64,000 nucleotides of DNA, from positions 246,338 through 310,337 of the forward strand of contig CAJULO010000001.1 of the NCBI GenBank assembly GCA_910586945.1, in the 5' to 3' direction. The stretch comes from an uncultured Christensenellaceae bacterium. GTDB lineage: Bacteria > Bacillota > Clostridia > Christensenellales > Borkfalkiaceae. The notes beneath the pieces are model-generated. The model was given only the letters and a program-made list of their open reading frames with translations, searched no databases and had not been told where the DNA came from. This document shows positions 1 through 8,263 of the stretch, one piece after another (position 1 is the stretch's first letter; each line of letters begins with the position of its first letter). The position numbers and the translations under genes are program-made.

Positions 1-839
1 ATGAGTGTTGCAGGAATACTCAATATTGGTAACACCATACCTAAAGTTACACCAATTTCTTGCATCGCTTGGCTTGAAGATTGATGACTGGCAATAAGTC
101 GCATGGGCAAAATTAAAAAGATGACCATATTTAAAATAGAATTTGAGGCACGCATACCCGTTAGGGGTATTGCTGGAGCTAATAATGCTCCAAATTGATG
201 TGCTGGACTTTTTAGTTTTCCACCCTTTATTAAATACCATGTAACTGCAAGTGTACAGGAAAGCACATATGCAATAACAACGGAATAAGCAATGCGTTCT
301 GCTCCTAAAAATACATTACTTGCAGTACTAACCAAAATTATACCACCTATCATCAAAGCAAGTTCTTCAATTAAATCAATAACACAATAGCTGACAAATT
401 GTTTATTTCCCCAAAAAACACCGCGTACTGCCGAATATATTGTGTTAAAGATAAGTGATGGCAATAATATTAAAAATATAGGCATACATCGTTCATCTGT
501 AAATAAAAAACTGAACCAGTTTTGACCAAAATATAACAGTATAAATATAGGAATTGCAAAGGCCAGTCCACTAATAAGTCCGGCACTCAGTAGAGAATAC
601 TGTGCATTGATATTATTTTCAGCACGGTATTTTGTTGTGAGACGGGATATTGTCATTGGAATTCCAGAGGATACAACGGCAAGCAGTACAGCAAATACAG
701 ATAGCGCCGTTTGATAAATCCCCAGTGCTTCTGCTCCCAATGTTCTAGATAGAATTATACGGTAGATAAATCCAAATACCTTTTCTAACACGGAAAAGAC
801 TGTCACCATCATTGCCATTTTATAAATATTTTTTTTCAT
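1..839 (-). CDS. Oligosaccharide flippase, SpoVB/MATE-like, C-terminus outside window
   Basis: Multi-pass membrane protein; 279 codons are visible and the gene runs off the left edge. The N-terminus (MKKNIYKMAMMVTVFSVLEK, then GFIYRIILSRTLGAEALGIY) has the layout of SpoVB/Wzx-type flippases: a short basic start, a first helix, and the conserved stretch reading ...LGAEALGIYQ. Members move lipid-linked sugars across the cytoplasmic membrane; SpoVB serves spore cortex synthesis. The start is ATG 839-837 with AAGGAG a few bases upstream. Divergent from the LysM gene. Whether it is SpoVB itself or a paralogue cannot be decided without the C-terminus. The family call is from motifs; the sporulation role is inferred from the neighbourhood. 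Confidence 0.8.
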   Translation of the reverse strand, partial: MKKNIYKMAMMVTVFSVLEKVFGFIYRIILSRTLGAEALGIYQTALSVFAVLLAVVSSGIPMTISRLTTKYRAENNINAQYSLLSAGLISGLAFAIPIFILLYFGQNWFSFLFTDERCMPIFLILLPSLIFNTIYSAVRGVFWGNKQFVSYCVIDLIEELALMIGGIILVSTASNVFLGAERIAYSVVIAYVLSCTLAVTWYLIKGGKLKSPAHQFGALLAPAIPLTGMRASNSILNMVIFLILPMRLIASHQSSSQAMQEIGVTLGMVLPILSIPATL

Positions 840-961
840 AACCTCTCCTTCTCTAGTTAGCTTGTCTTATCTATATATAATATTGTTACTAAAAATTTAT
901 ACCTTGCATTTTTTTCTTTTTGCTTGCATATATTGCACTATATTGCTTTAGGAGAATGTGT

Positions 962-1270
962 ATGCAAAATTTACAGGAAAATCCAACAAATAGAATAGGT
1001 CTTTATATTGTGCAAGAGGGAGATACTGTCGAAAGTATTGCTATGCAACATAATGTACCACCAATATTATTGATTTGTAGTAATAGTCTTAAATGTCAAC
1101 CACAAGTGGGAAGTATGCTCGTTGTTCCAAAGTGCAACGGCAAATTATATACTGTACAAGTTGGAGATACCATTGAGAGTTTGTGTCAAAAATTTTCCAT
1201 CGATAAAGAGACATTCCAACAAAAAAATGGCTGTAGCTATATCTATCCGAGTTTACTTGTACTCCTTTAA
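962..1270 (+). CDS. Small protein with two LysM domains
   Basis: About 102 residues. Two LysM-like repeats are visible: one begins near YIVQEGDTVESIA and the second near YTVQVGDTIESLC, each with the typical (Y)xVQxGDTxxSI start and a following hydrophobic half (PPILLICSN; KETFQQKNG). LysM binds N-acetylglucosamine in peptidoglycan. No signal peptide is evident, as is common for LysM proteins of spore coat or cortex. I choose ATG 962 because GGAG lies 7 bases upstream; an in-frame ATG at 956 is possible. The second repeat appears clipped at the C-terminus (ends ...SLLVLL). A sporulation role is inferred from context. Confidence 0.7.
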   Translation: MQNLQENPTNRIGLYIVQEGDTVESIAMQHNVPPILLICSNSLKCQPQVGSMLVVPKCNGKLYTVQVGDTIESLCQKFSIDKETFQQKNGCSYIYPSLLVLL

Positions 1271-1390
1271 AATTTTTTGCTCTGTCTATAGCGGTCTTGT
1301 TTGCACATATGCTATTGGCAATGCATACAATAGCTATAGAAAAGTTTTAAACTTATTCTAACTATTTTTAACATAACGAAGGAGATTATC

Positions 1391-2068
1391 ATGTCATTTT
1401 TTTCTAATTTTCAATCAGAAAGAGCTCCTGGACCAATCAATGGCAATTTGACAAATGGTTTAAATGAACGCATTTGTATACAAGCAAATAGAGTATTTGA
1501 TGCCTGCATAAAACAGGGACAAAATAATGGTATCAATTTAAGTTTAACAAATATGTTACCTTCTAACCCTACATATCCGCTTACTTTTATTAGTGCTAGA
1601 AGCAGTAGTTCCACGGGTGAAATTGCTTCTGTGCAAGTTGATAGATTACCAGACAGAGAAAACGCTGCAAGAGTACAAGTTGCAATCAACATTCCTATGG
1701 AAGTTTTATATACTGATGCCAATGGCATTGAAGGAAAGGCAAGTTCTGTTATGACTGTAACGGAAGATGTTATCTTATTTGTTCCACAACCTTCCATTAT
1801 GCCCTATGAAATTCAAAGCGTAGTTTCTGCTGTTGCTCCTGAAGGGACATTTAATCCTATTGACAATACTTTTAATATTGATGTCTGTCTAACAGTCGTT
1901 TTAAAAGTTTTAATAAATGTTGATATTTTAGTGCCATCTTATGGATATTGTATTATTCCACCAGCACAAGATTATGCACAAGAAATGTGTGCAGGATTTT
2001 TTGAATTGCCACTCTATCCACAAGGTTCAGTGCCTCAAAATAATAACCAAAATAATAATAATCGTTAA
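1391..2068 (+). CDS. Conserved clostridial protein of unknown function, possibly spore-surface
   Basis: 225 residues with no membrane helix or signal peptide. The N-terminal part contains NERICIQANRVFDACIKQ, a motif I associate with uncharacterised clostridial proteins. The middle is rich in beta-type alternation (QVAINIPMEVLYTDANGIEG...VTEDVILFVPQPS), and the tail is a low-complexity Asn/Gln run. A good RBS (GAAGGAGA) precedes the ATG, and a strong terminator follows. Function is unknown. The beta-rich body and the Asn-rich tail, next to sporulation genes, would suit a spore-coat or exosporium protein, but that is inference. Confidence 0.65.
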   Translation: MSFFSNFQSERAPGPINGNLTNGLNERICIQANRVFDACIKQGQNNGINLSLTNMLPSNPTYPLTFISARSSSSTGEIASVQVDRLPDRENAARVQVAINIPMEVLYTDANGIEGKASSVMTVTEDVILFVPQPSIMPYEIQSVVSAVAPEGTFNPIDNTFNIDVCLTVVLKVLINVDILVPSYGYCIIPPAQDYAQEMCAGFFELPLYPQGSVPQNNNQNNNNR

Positions 2069-2076
2069 TATATATA

Positions 2077-2115
2077 AAAAGAGGTCATTGCTTTTTGCAA
2101 TGACCTCTTTTTTTT
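2077..2115 (+). terminator. Rho-independent terminator
   Basis: A 15-bp perfect stem (AAAAGAGGTCATTGC with its complement) around a short T-rich loop, followed by a T run. It closes the 1391-2068 transcript. Confidence 0.9.
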
Positions 2116-2221
2116 ACTTTTTGGCAATCAGTCAAAATTCGGCTTTTTTAGGCAACTCTGTCTAAAATTATAAATATTCCCTTTGTTATACTATCTTTTG
2201 CAAATTGTAGGAGTATAGTTT

Positions 2222-3046
2222 ATGTACTTATATATTGATATTTTATTTATTGATAACTTTTGTATAGACTTTTGTCTATTGGTAGCGGCAATTTATACTG
2301 TAAAAGGGAAAATAAATTTTTGGCGTGTTACTTTTACTGCCTTACTTGGTACACTTTTGGCAATTTGCTATACGCTATTTACTGCGAGATACAATCTGCC
2401 AAAATGGATAGATCTCTGTATTAAATATGGAGTTGCTCTGTTACTGCCCTGTATATCTATAAAATTAAAGACAGTGAAAAGCTATGTGATTTGTAGTGTA
2501 ACTTTTGTGGCATATATGTTTACGCTTGCTGGATTTTTAACTGCTTTATTTTTAAAAACGGATTTTGTGCAAGGTGAGAGTTTGACTTATACGATATACG
2601 GACTACCAACAGGACTTTTACTCTTAGGTGGGTTTTTATTTATTCTAATGATATGCTGGTTAATTAGACGCATACAAAAAAAAATTATGGATATTCCAAA
2701 CATTTGTCACTGTAGCATACAGCTTGCAGAAAAGGTTGTACATTTAGAAGCATTTGTTGATACTGGAAATAGAGTACAAGATGCCGATGGGAATTTTGTC
2801 GTATTTGTTGAAAAGGATGCATTAAAGGAATTTGTAACTGATATAGCATATACAGTCAATAGCAAAAATACGCTAGAGATACAGACTGTTGCAGGCAAAA
2901 AAATTTGTTCGACCATGAAAGTTGATATGTTGAAGTTATATTATAAGGACAAGCAACATATACATAAAAATGTTACAGTAGCTATATATGAAGAGAAATT
3001 GGTAGGTGAATATATGGCAATTGTTTCACCGTTATGCTTTTTATAA
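2222..3046 (+). CDS. spoIIGA: Sporulation sigma-E factor processing peptidase SpoIIGA
   Basis: 274 residues. The N-terminal half (about 1-150) has five hydrophobic helices beginning MYLYIDILFIDNF, typical of SpoIIGA. The C-terminal domain carries the aspartic-protease motif AFVDTGN with catalytic Asp at residue 180, close to the known B. subtilis site. SpoIIGA sits in the mother-cell face of the septal membrane and cleaves pro-sigma-E once SpoIIR signals from the forespore. It lies 12 bases upstream of sigE, the conserved operon order. The C-terminus ends in VSPLCFL. Length is slightly shorter than the B. subtilis protein, as usual in Clostridia. Confidence 0.93.
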   Translation: MYLYIDILFIDNFCIDFCLLVAAIYTVKGKINFWRVTFTALLGTLLAICYTLFTARYNLPKWIDLCIKYGVALLLPCISIKLKTVKSYVICSVTFVAYMFTLAGFLTALFLKTDFVQGESLTYTIYGLPTGLLLLGGFLFILMICWLIRRIQKKIMDIPNICHCSIQLAEKVVHLEAFVDTGNRVQDADGNFVVFVEKDALKEFVTDIAYTVNSKNTLEIQTVAGKKICSTMKVDMLKLYYKDKQHIHKNVTVAIYEEKLVGEYMAIVSPLCFL

Positions 3047-3058
3047 AGAGGAGTAAAT

Positions 3059-3772
3059 ATGTTTAAAAGAATAAAGGAATTTTTTAAAAAATTATTTGCT
3101 AAATTCTTTGCTAAGGAAGAGAACACACTAGATTTTATATGTGGAAGTGAATCATTACCTATACCATTTACACAAGAAGAAGAACTAGACCTTTTAAATA
3201 AATTACCAACCGGGGATGACGGTGTTAAAAATTTATTGATTGAACATAATTTACGCCTAGTAATTTATATTGCTAGAAAATTTGACAATACATCTGCTGA
3301 CCTTGAGGATTTAATTTCAATAGGGACAATTGGTTTAATTAAGGCAGTAAATTCCTTTCAACCAGATAAGAATATCAAGCTTGCCACTTATGCAAGCAAG
3401 TGTATTGAAAATGAAATTTTAATGTATCTGCGTCGCTTGGCACGCCTAAAGAGTGAAGTTTCTATAGATGAACCACTCAATACCGATTGGGACGGCAATG
3501 AACTTGTACTTGCAGATGTACTTGGTACAGAGTGCGAAGTTGTATATAAAGATATTGAGTTGAGTGTGGAAAAAGAATTATTGAAAAATGCTATTGCAAA
3601 ACTACCAGAGCGGGAACGGCATATTTTAAGTTTGCGTTTTGCCTTAGATAAAGGGGAAGAGATGACACAAAAAGATGTTGCAGACTATTTAGGGATATCA
3701 CAATCCTACATATCACGATTAGAAAAAAAGATTTTTGCTAGATTAAAAAAAGATATAAGTAAATTGATGTAA
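3059..3772 (+). CDS. sigE: RNA polymerase sporulation sigma factor SigE (pro-form)
   Basis: 237 residues. Residues 1 to about 28 form the basic, amphipathic pro-sequence (MFKRIKEFFKKLFAKFFAKE) that tethers pro-sigma-E to the membrane, and SpoIIGA removes it. The predicted cut lies near DFICGSE. Region 2 is visible as NLRLVIYIARKF...IGTIGLIKAVNSFQ, and region 4 as the helix-turn-helix MTQKDVADYLGISQSYISRLEKK. SigE directs early mother-cell transcription. It is translated from a strong RBS (AGAGGAG) right behind its protease gene. Confidence 0.95.
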   Translation: MFKRIKEFFKKLFAKFFAKEENTLDFICGSESLPIPFTQEEELDLLNKLPTGDDGVKNLLIEHNLRLVIYIARKFDNTSADLEDLISIGTIGLIKAVNSFQPDKNIKLATYASKCIENEILMYLRRLARLKSEVSIDEPLNTDWDGNELVLADVLGTECEVVYKDIELSVEKELLKNAIAKLPERERHILSLRFALDKGEEMTQKDVADYLGISQSYISRLEKKIFARLKKDISKLM

Positions 3773-3778
3773 AAAATA

Positions 3779-3807
3779 GGTATAAAAATTTTCTCCTTGC
3801 ACATACA
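3779..3807 (+). promoter_or_regulatory. Candidate sigma-F/sigma-G-type promoter for sigG
   Basis: The gap between sigE and sigG contains GGTATA, 17 bases, then CATACATA. This approximates forespore promoters (-35 G[T/C]ATA, -10 CAT[A/C]..TA). In B. subtilis sigG has a sigma-F promoter and is autoregulated by sigma-G. The match is imperfect, so this is a candidate only. Confidence 0.35.
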
Positions 3808-3842
3808 TAAAGAATAATAGTTCATAGGAGGGAGGAATCTGT

Positions 3843-4622
3843 ATGTTGCAAAAGGTGGAGATTTGTGGTGTAAATACGGAGGGATTGCCAAAACTAACGC
3901 AGTCAGAAAGTCGTGCATTGATGTTACAACTCAAAGCTGGCGATGAGGAAGCGAGAAAAAAGTTTATAGTAAGTAATATGCGTCTAGTATTATCCCTTGT
4001 AAAGCGTTTTTGGGCTAAAAATGCAAATGCTGATGATTTATTTCAAGCAGGTTGTATTGGTTTATTGAAAGCTATTGATAATTTTAATGTAGATTTAGAT
4101 GTTCGTTTTTCTACCTATGCTGTTCCTATGATTTTGGGAGAGATTAAACGCTATTTAAGAGATGGTAATTCTTTACGCGTTTCGCGGAGTATTCGTGATA
4201 CTGCTTTTAAAGTTTTAAAGGCAAGGGAAGGACTGGAAAAACAGGATAAAGAGGGGACAATTGAAGAGATTGCAAAAGTATTGGAAGTAAAAGAACAAGA
4301 AGTTGTCTATGCATTAGATGCAATTTCAGATACTATTTCTTTATTTGAACCAGTGTACAATAAATCTGGAGATAGCTTAATGCTTATGGAACAGATTGCT
4401 GATAATAAAAATAATGATGAAGTTTGGACGGAAAAAGTAGCATTAAAGGAAGCTATGCGTAGACTTGGCGAGAGAGAACGAAAAATATTATTTTTACGCT
4501 ATTTTGAAGGCAAAACGCAGACAGAAATTTCTAGTGAAGTTGGTATATCACAAGCACAAGTATCTAGACTGGAAAAAAATGCAATTCAATCCATCCGCGG
4601 CGAAATTGCCTTGGAAGTATAA
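3843..4622 (+). CDS. sigG: RNA polymerase sporulation sigma factor SigG
   Basis: 259 residues. The N-terminus KVEICGVNTEGLPKL is diagnostic of SigG, including the CGVNT segment. Region 2 (NMRLVLSLVKRFW, FQAGCIGLLKAIDNF, FSTYAVPMILGEIKRYLRD) and the region 4 helix-turn-helix (KTQTEISSEVGISQAQVSRLEK) are complete. SigG controls late forespore genes after engulfment. AGGAGGGAGG precedes the ATG, and a terminator follows. It sits 70 bases after sigE, the conserved clostridial arrangement. Confidence 0.95.
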   Translation: MLQKVEICGVNTEGLPKLTQSESRALMLQLKAGDEEARKKFIVSNMRLVLSLVKRFWAKNANADDLFQAGCIGLLKAIDNFNVDLDVRFSTYAVPMILGEIKRYLRDGNSLRVSRSIRDTAFKVLKAREGLEKQDKEGTIEEIAKVLEVKEQEVVYALDAISDTISLFEPVYNKSGDSLMLMEQIADNKNNDEVWTEKVALKEAMRRLGERERKILFLRYFEGKTQTEISSEVGISQAQVSRLEKNAIQSIRGEIALEV

Positions 4623-4631
4623 GCTTTTATA

Positions 4632-4664
4632 AAAAGAGAGTGCATATAGAAAGCACTCTCTTTT
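4632..4664 (+). terminator. Rho-independent terminator after sigG
   Basis: A 12-bp perfect stem (AAAAGAGAGTGC and complement) with a 9-base loop and a terminal T tract. Confidence 0.88.
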
Positions 4665-4722
4665 GGTATAATTCAAGTATTTGTTGCATATATATATTAT
4701 GCAAGATGGGGAGGGGCAAGCT

Positions 4723-5076
4723 ATGGAAATATCTTTTCGAGAATTAAAGTGCAAAGATGTTGTCAATATCGTCGATGGGAGAAATTTAGGAAGGGCAAAT
4801 GATATTGTCTTTACCTATCCGCATGGTTGCATTTTGGGTATTGCAGTACCAGGTAAAAGAGGTTGGAATTGCTTTAAACGCAATGACCTATTTATTCCTC
4901 TAAAAAATATTATCAAAATTGGAGCTGATGTTGTTTTAGTGGATTTGCGTAATTCTAAACTTCTAGAAAACTTTCATAAAGCGCAAAAGCGGAATGATAG
5001 AAATTATAGTTTACAGATGGAGTATATGGAGCAAGAAACACCAACTTGTCGCCGTGATTTTAGTGAGTACGAGTAA
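4723..5076 (+). CDS. YlmC/YmxH family PRC-barrel sporulation protein
   Basis: 117 residues from ATG 4723, which follows a GGGAGGGG ribosome site. An upstream in-frame start at 4681 lacks one. The first 80 residues (MEISFRELKCKDVVNIVDG, then GRANDIVFTYPHGCILGIAV) are a PRC-barrel of the YlmC/YmxH type, which follows sigG or sits in sporulation clusters across Firmicutes. The molecular role is not established. The C-terminal 35 residues are charged and poorly conserved. Its last 17 bases overlap the convergent murG. Confidence 0.85.
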   Translation: MEISFRELKCKDVVNIVDGRNLGRANDIVFTYPHGCILGIAVPGKRGWNCFKRNDLFIPLKNIIKIGADVVLVDLRNSKLLENFHKAQKRNDRNYSLQMEYMEQETPTCRRDFSEYE

Positions 5077-6124
5077 TATCGTACTCATTTTCATTTAAAA
5101 TTTTTGCAATACTTTCTATAATTTTACTGTTACCAGCAATGACTTTATTTTCTTTTAAATTTTCTTTTAAACGATTATCCTGCTTTAACTGCATCAACGC
5201 TTGTAATAAACTTCCTGCATCTAGTTTTTCTTCCGTTAAAATATGACAGAGTCCCTTTTCATAAAAATAATTAGCATTTTCAACTTGGTCGCCACGCGTT
5301 CTTTTATTTGCAAGTGGTATAAATAAAGTCGGTTTTTGTAATGCAAGACATTCAAATATACTATTTGAACCAGCACGAGATAGCACATAATCAGCACAGG
5401 CATATGCCAAATGCATATCTTTTATAAACGCTAAGGCTGTGTATCCATCTTGACTAGGTGGACAGTCTTTTCCACAAATATGTAATATATCAAATTCTTT
5501 CAAAAGTGCGGGTAAACAATTTGCTACTGCTTCATTTATTTTTTTACTGCCGCTTCCTCCGGCAAATATCAGTAGGACTGCCTTGTTTCCGGAAAAATGA
5601 AATTGCTGCAATCCTTCAATTCTACTTCCGCCAAAGAGTTGGTAACGCAAGGGGGGACCAACATAAAGACCATTTTTAAAGTTATCTACAGTTTCTAGAA
5701 AACTTGTCAAAATCAGTTTACTATCTTTTGCTATAAATTTATTTGCTAGTCCGCAAGAGAGGTCACTCTCATGTGTAATAATAGGTATTTTTAATTTTTT
5801 TGCCGCTTTTACAACAGGTAAAGCAACATAACCCCCTTTTGAGAAAACTAAATCAGGTTGTATTTGTTTTAAGGCTTGTTTAGCTTGGTATACACTTTTG
5901 ATATAACGAAAAGGTAAAAATAGATTTTTAAAGATATTACCGCGTATAAGTTTTGTACAAGATATTGTATAAAATGGTACTTCTTGATTTTTTAATAATT
6001 CACGCTCAATACCATTGCTACCAATATAAAAAAGCTGATAGTTTTTTTTAAGTTCAGGAATGAGTGCAATATTTGGAATCGTGTGTCCAGCACTTCCACC
6101 ACCTGTAAGTACAATTTTTTTCAT
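5060..6124 (-). CDS. murG: UDP-GlcNAc:undecaprenyl-pyrophosphoryl-MurNAc-pentapeptide GlcNAc transferase
   Basis: 354 residues, the normal MurG length. MurG converts lipid I to lipid II on the inner face of the membrane, the last cytoplasmic step of peptidoglycan synthesis. The N-terminal glycine-rich loop GGGSAGHTIPNIA, the second-domain loop FAGGSGSKKINEAV, and the acceptor region YVLSRAGSNSIFECLALQKPTLFIPL are all present. The start MKKIVLTGGG follows an AAAAGGAG site. It lies outside the usual dcw cluster, which is common in Clostridia. Convergent with ylmC with a 17-base overlap. Confidence 0.95.
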   Translation of the reverse strand: MKKIVLTGGGSAGHTIPNIALIPELKKNYQLFYIGSNGIERELLKNQEVPFYTISCTKLIRGNIFKNLFLPFRYIKSVYQAKQALKQIQPDLVFSKGGYVALPVVKAAKKLKIPIITHESDLSCGLANKFIAKDSKLILTSFLETVDNFKNGLYVGPPLRYQLFGGSRIEGLQQFHFSGNKAVLLIFAGGSGSKKINEAVANCLPALLKEFDILHICGKDCPPSQDGYTALAFIKDMHLAYACADYVLSRAGSNSIFECLALQKPTLFIPLANKRTRGDQVENANYFYEKGLCHILTEEKLDAGSLLQALMQLKQDNRLKENLKENKVIAGNSKIIESIAKILNENEYDITRTH

Positions 6125-6219
6125 TTTTTATATACTCCTTTTCCTATATAGTATATAAAATTTTTTTGATATGTAGCGAAAATTATTTTGTCATAGATAA
6201 TAATTTATTGTTGAAAAAG

Positions 6220-6249
6220 TTGCCAAATTTGCTCTAATTATGATATACT
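6220..6249 (+). promoter_or_regulatory. Sigma-A promoter for parE-parC
   Basis: TTGCCA, 18 bases, then TATACT with an extended TGA in front of the -10. It lies 35 bases upstream of the parE ATG. Confidence 0.7.
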
Positions 6250-6283
6250 GAAAAATATATTTTTTGAGATTGAGAGGAATAAA

Positions 6284-8251
6284 ATGCCAAAGCAAGAATA
6301 TAGTGCTGAAAATATAACTATATTAGAGGGATTAGATGCTGTACGCATTCGTCCAGGGATGTATATAGGTTCAACAGGAGTTAAGGGCTTGCATCACATC
6401 TTATGGGAAATTGTTGACAATGCTATTGACGAAGCTGCAAATGGACACGCGAATTCAATTATTGTCACTTTACATAAAGACGGTAGTGCATCTGTACGCG
6501 ATAATGGACGCGGCATTCCTACTGATATAAACTCTAAAATGGGAATATCTGGCGTCGAAGTTGTATTTACACAACTACATGCTGGCGGTAAATTCAATGA
6601 AAATAATTACTCCTTTTCTGGTGGATTGCATGGTGTTGGAGCTTCTGTTACTAATGCGTTATCAGAGTGGTTAAAGGTAGAAGTTTATCGCGATACTATT
6701 CATAAAATATCCTTTCACTCTTATTTTGACAAAGAAAAAGAAAAGTTTATGTGTGGTATTCCGGAAAGTCATTTGATTGATACGAAGGAAAAGACGCAGG
6801 AAAAGGGAACACTTGTACACTTTAAACCAGATGCTGCAGTTTTTGATAGTGTCCTTTTTAATTTTGAAACTGTTTCAAAAAGATTGAAAGAATTAGCATT
6901 TTTAAATAAAGGACTTGCTATTACACTGCTTGATGAGCGTGTTCCAGAGGACAGACAACCTATAGCAATACATTATCAGTTTGATGGCGGTCTATATGAT
7001 TTTGCAATCTATTTGAATGAAGGGAAAACACCACTTTATAAAGAACCTATTGGCTATAAAGTAGAAAAAGATGGGATTTTAATTGAATTTGTTTTGCAAC
7101 ATACGGATGAATTTACAGAAAGTACTTTTTCTTTTGTAAATAATATTCCAACACCGGAAGGCGGATACCATGAAACTGGTTTTAAAGCTGGACTTACAAA
7201 AGCTTTAAATGATATTGCTAGGACTAGTGGTTTACTCAAGGAAAAGGAAAGTAATTTGATGGGGGAAGACTTTAGAGAAGGTTTAACTGCTATTTTAACA
7301 ATTAAAATGAAAAATGTACAATTTGAAGGACAAACAAAGACGAAACTCGGCAATGCAGAAGCTCGTTCTCCGATTGAAAATGCTGTAATTGAAGGATTAC
7401 AAACGCTGGCACAAAATCAGGATTTTAAAATTATTTTTGAACAGATTATTAAAAAAGCACAGGCGGCAGCAAAGGCAAGACTTGCTGCCAAACAGGCAAA
7501 AGATATAGCACGTGCCGGTAAAAGTATTGAAAATATTACGCTTGTAGGTAAATTGTGGGGATGTACGGGCAAGCGTGTTGAATTGAATGAGTTGTTTATT
7601 GTAGAAGGGAATTCAGCAGGAGGAACGGCAAAAAAGGCGAGAATGCGTCAAACACAAGCTATTTTGCCATTGCGTGGTAAACCATTAAATGTTGAAAAAA
7701 AGAAGATTGAACAAGTTCTTGCAAATGAAGAAATCCGTACTATTATCTCTGCACTCGGAGCGGGATATGGCTCTGCCTTTTCAATTGATGACTTAAAATA
7801 TCATAAGGTCATTATTCTTGCCGATGCTGACCAAGATGGAATGCATATTCGCTGTATTTTATTGACATTTTTCTATCGTTATATGAGAAAGCTTATCACA
7901 AATGGGAATCTATATATAGGATTACCGCCGCTTTATAAAGTCTATAAAAAAGACCATATTGAGTATGCATATGATGATAATGAATTACAAGAAAAGATAG
8001 AAATTGTAGGGCGTGGATATCAAATACAGCGTTATAAAGGTCTTGGAGAAATGAGTGAAGAACAACTTTGGGAAACAACTATGGACCCAAAACGCCGGAA
8101 TTTAATTCAAGTATGTATTGAAGATGCAATTGGAGCGGAGCGAATGGTCACTGCACTAATGGGCAATAGAGTGGAAGCAAGAAAGGAATTTTTAGCGGAA
8201 AAAGCAAATTTCAATAAAGTTGATAATTTTATGAATAAAATCACTATTTAA
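6284..8251 (+). CDS. parE: DNA topoisomerase IV subunit B
   Basis: 655 residues. Type IIA topoisomerase ATPase subunit: GHKL ATP-binding fold with EIVDNAIDEA, DNGRGIP and GGLHGVGASVTNALS, transducer domain, then Toprim with LFIVEGNSAGG and the acidic ADADQDGMHI. The partner 12 bases downstream is the DNA-cleaving A subunit. I prefer ParE over GyrB because of KMGISGVEVVFTQLHAGGKF, QTQAILPLRGKPLNVEK and the adjacent ParC-like partner; a gyrB assignment is the alternative. It separates sister chromosomes and relaxes supercoils. Confidence 0.85.
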   Translation: MPKQEYSAENITILEGLDAVRIRPGMYIGSTGVKGLHHILWEIVDNAIDEAANGHANSIIVTLHKDGSASVRDNGRGIPTDINSKMGISGVEVVFTQLHAGGKFNENNYSFSGGLHGVGASVTNALSEWLKVEVYRDTIHKISFHSYFDKEKEKFMCGIPESHLIDTKEKTQEKGTLVHFKPDAAVFDSVLFNFETVSKRLKELAFLNKGLAITLLDERVPEDRQPIAIHYQFDGGLYDFAIYLNEGKTPLYKEPIGYKVEKDGILIEFVLQHTDEFTESTFSFVNNIPTPEGGYHETGFKAGLTKALNDIARTSGLLKEKESNLMGEDFREGLTAILTIKMKNVQFEGQTKTKLGNAEARSPIENAVIEGLQTLAQNQDFKIIFEQIIKKAQAAAKARLAAKQAKDIARAGKSIENITLVGKLWGCTGKRVELNELFIVEGNSAGGTAKKARMRQTQAILPLRGKPLNVEKKKIEQVLANEEIRTIISALGAGYGSAFSIDDLKYHKVIILADADQDGMHIRCILLTFFYRYMRKLITNGNLYIGLPPLYKVYKKDHIEYAYDDNELQEKIEIVGRGYQIQRYKGLGEMSEEQLWETTMDPKRRNLIQVCIEDAIGAERMVTALMGNRVEARKEFLAEKANFNKVDNFMNKITI

Positions 8252-8263
8252 GAGGAGGTTAGA

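Noticed and set aside
1411..1797. Minus-strand open frame inside the 1391-2068 gene
   Set aside because: It is a shadow of a well-supported plus-strand gene, with no ribosome site.
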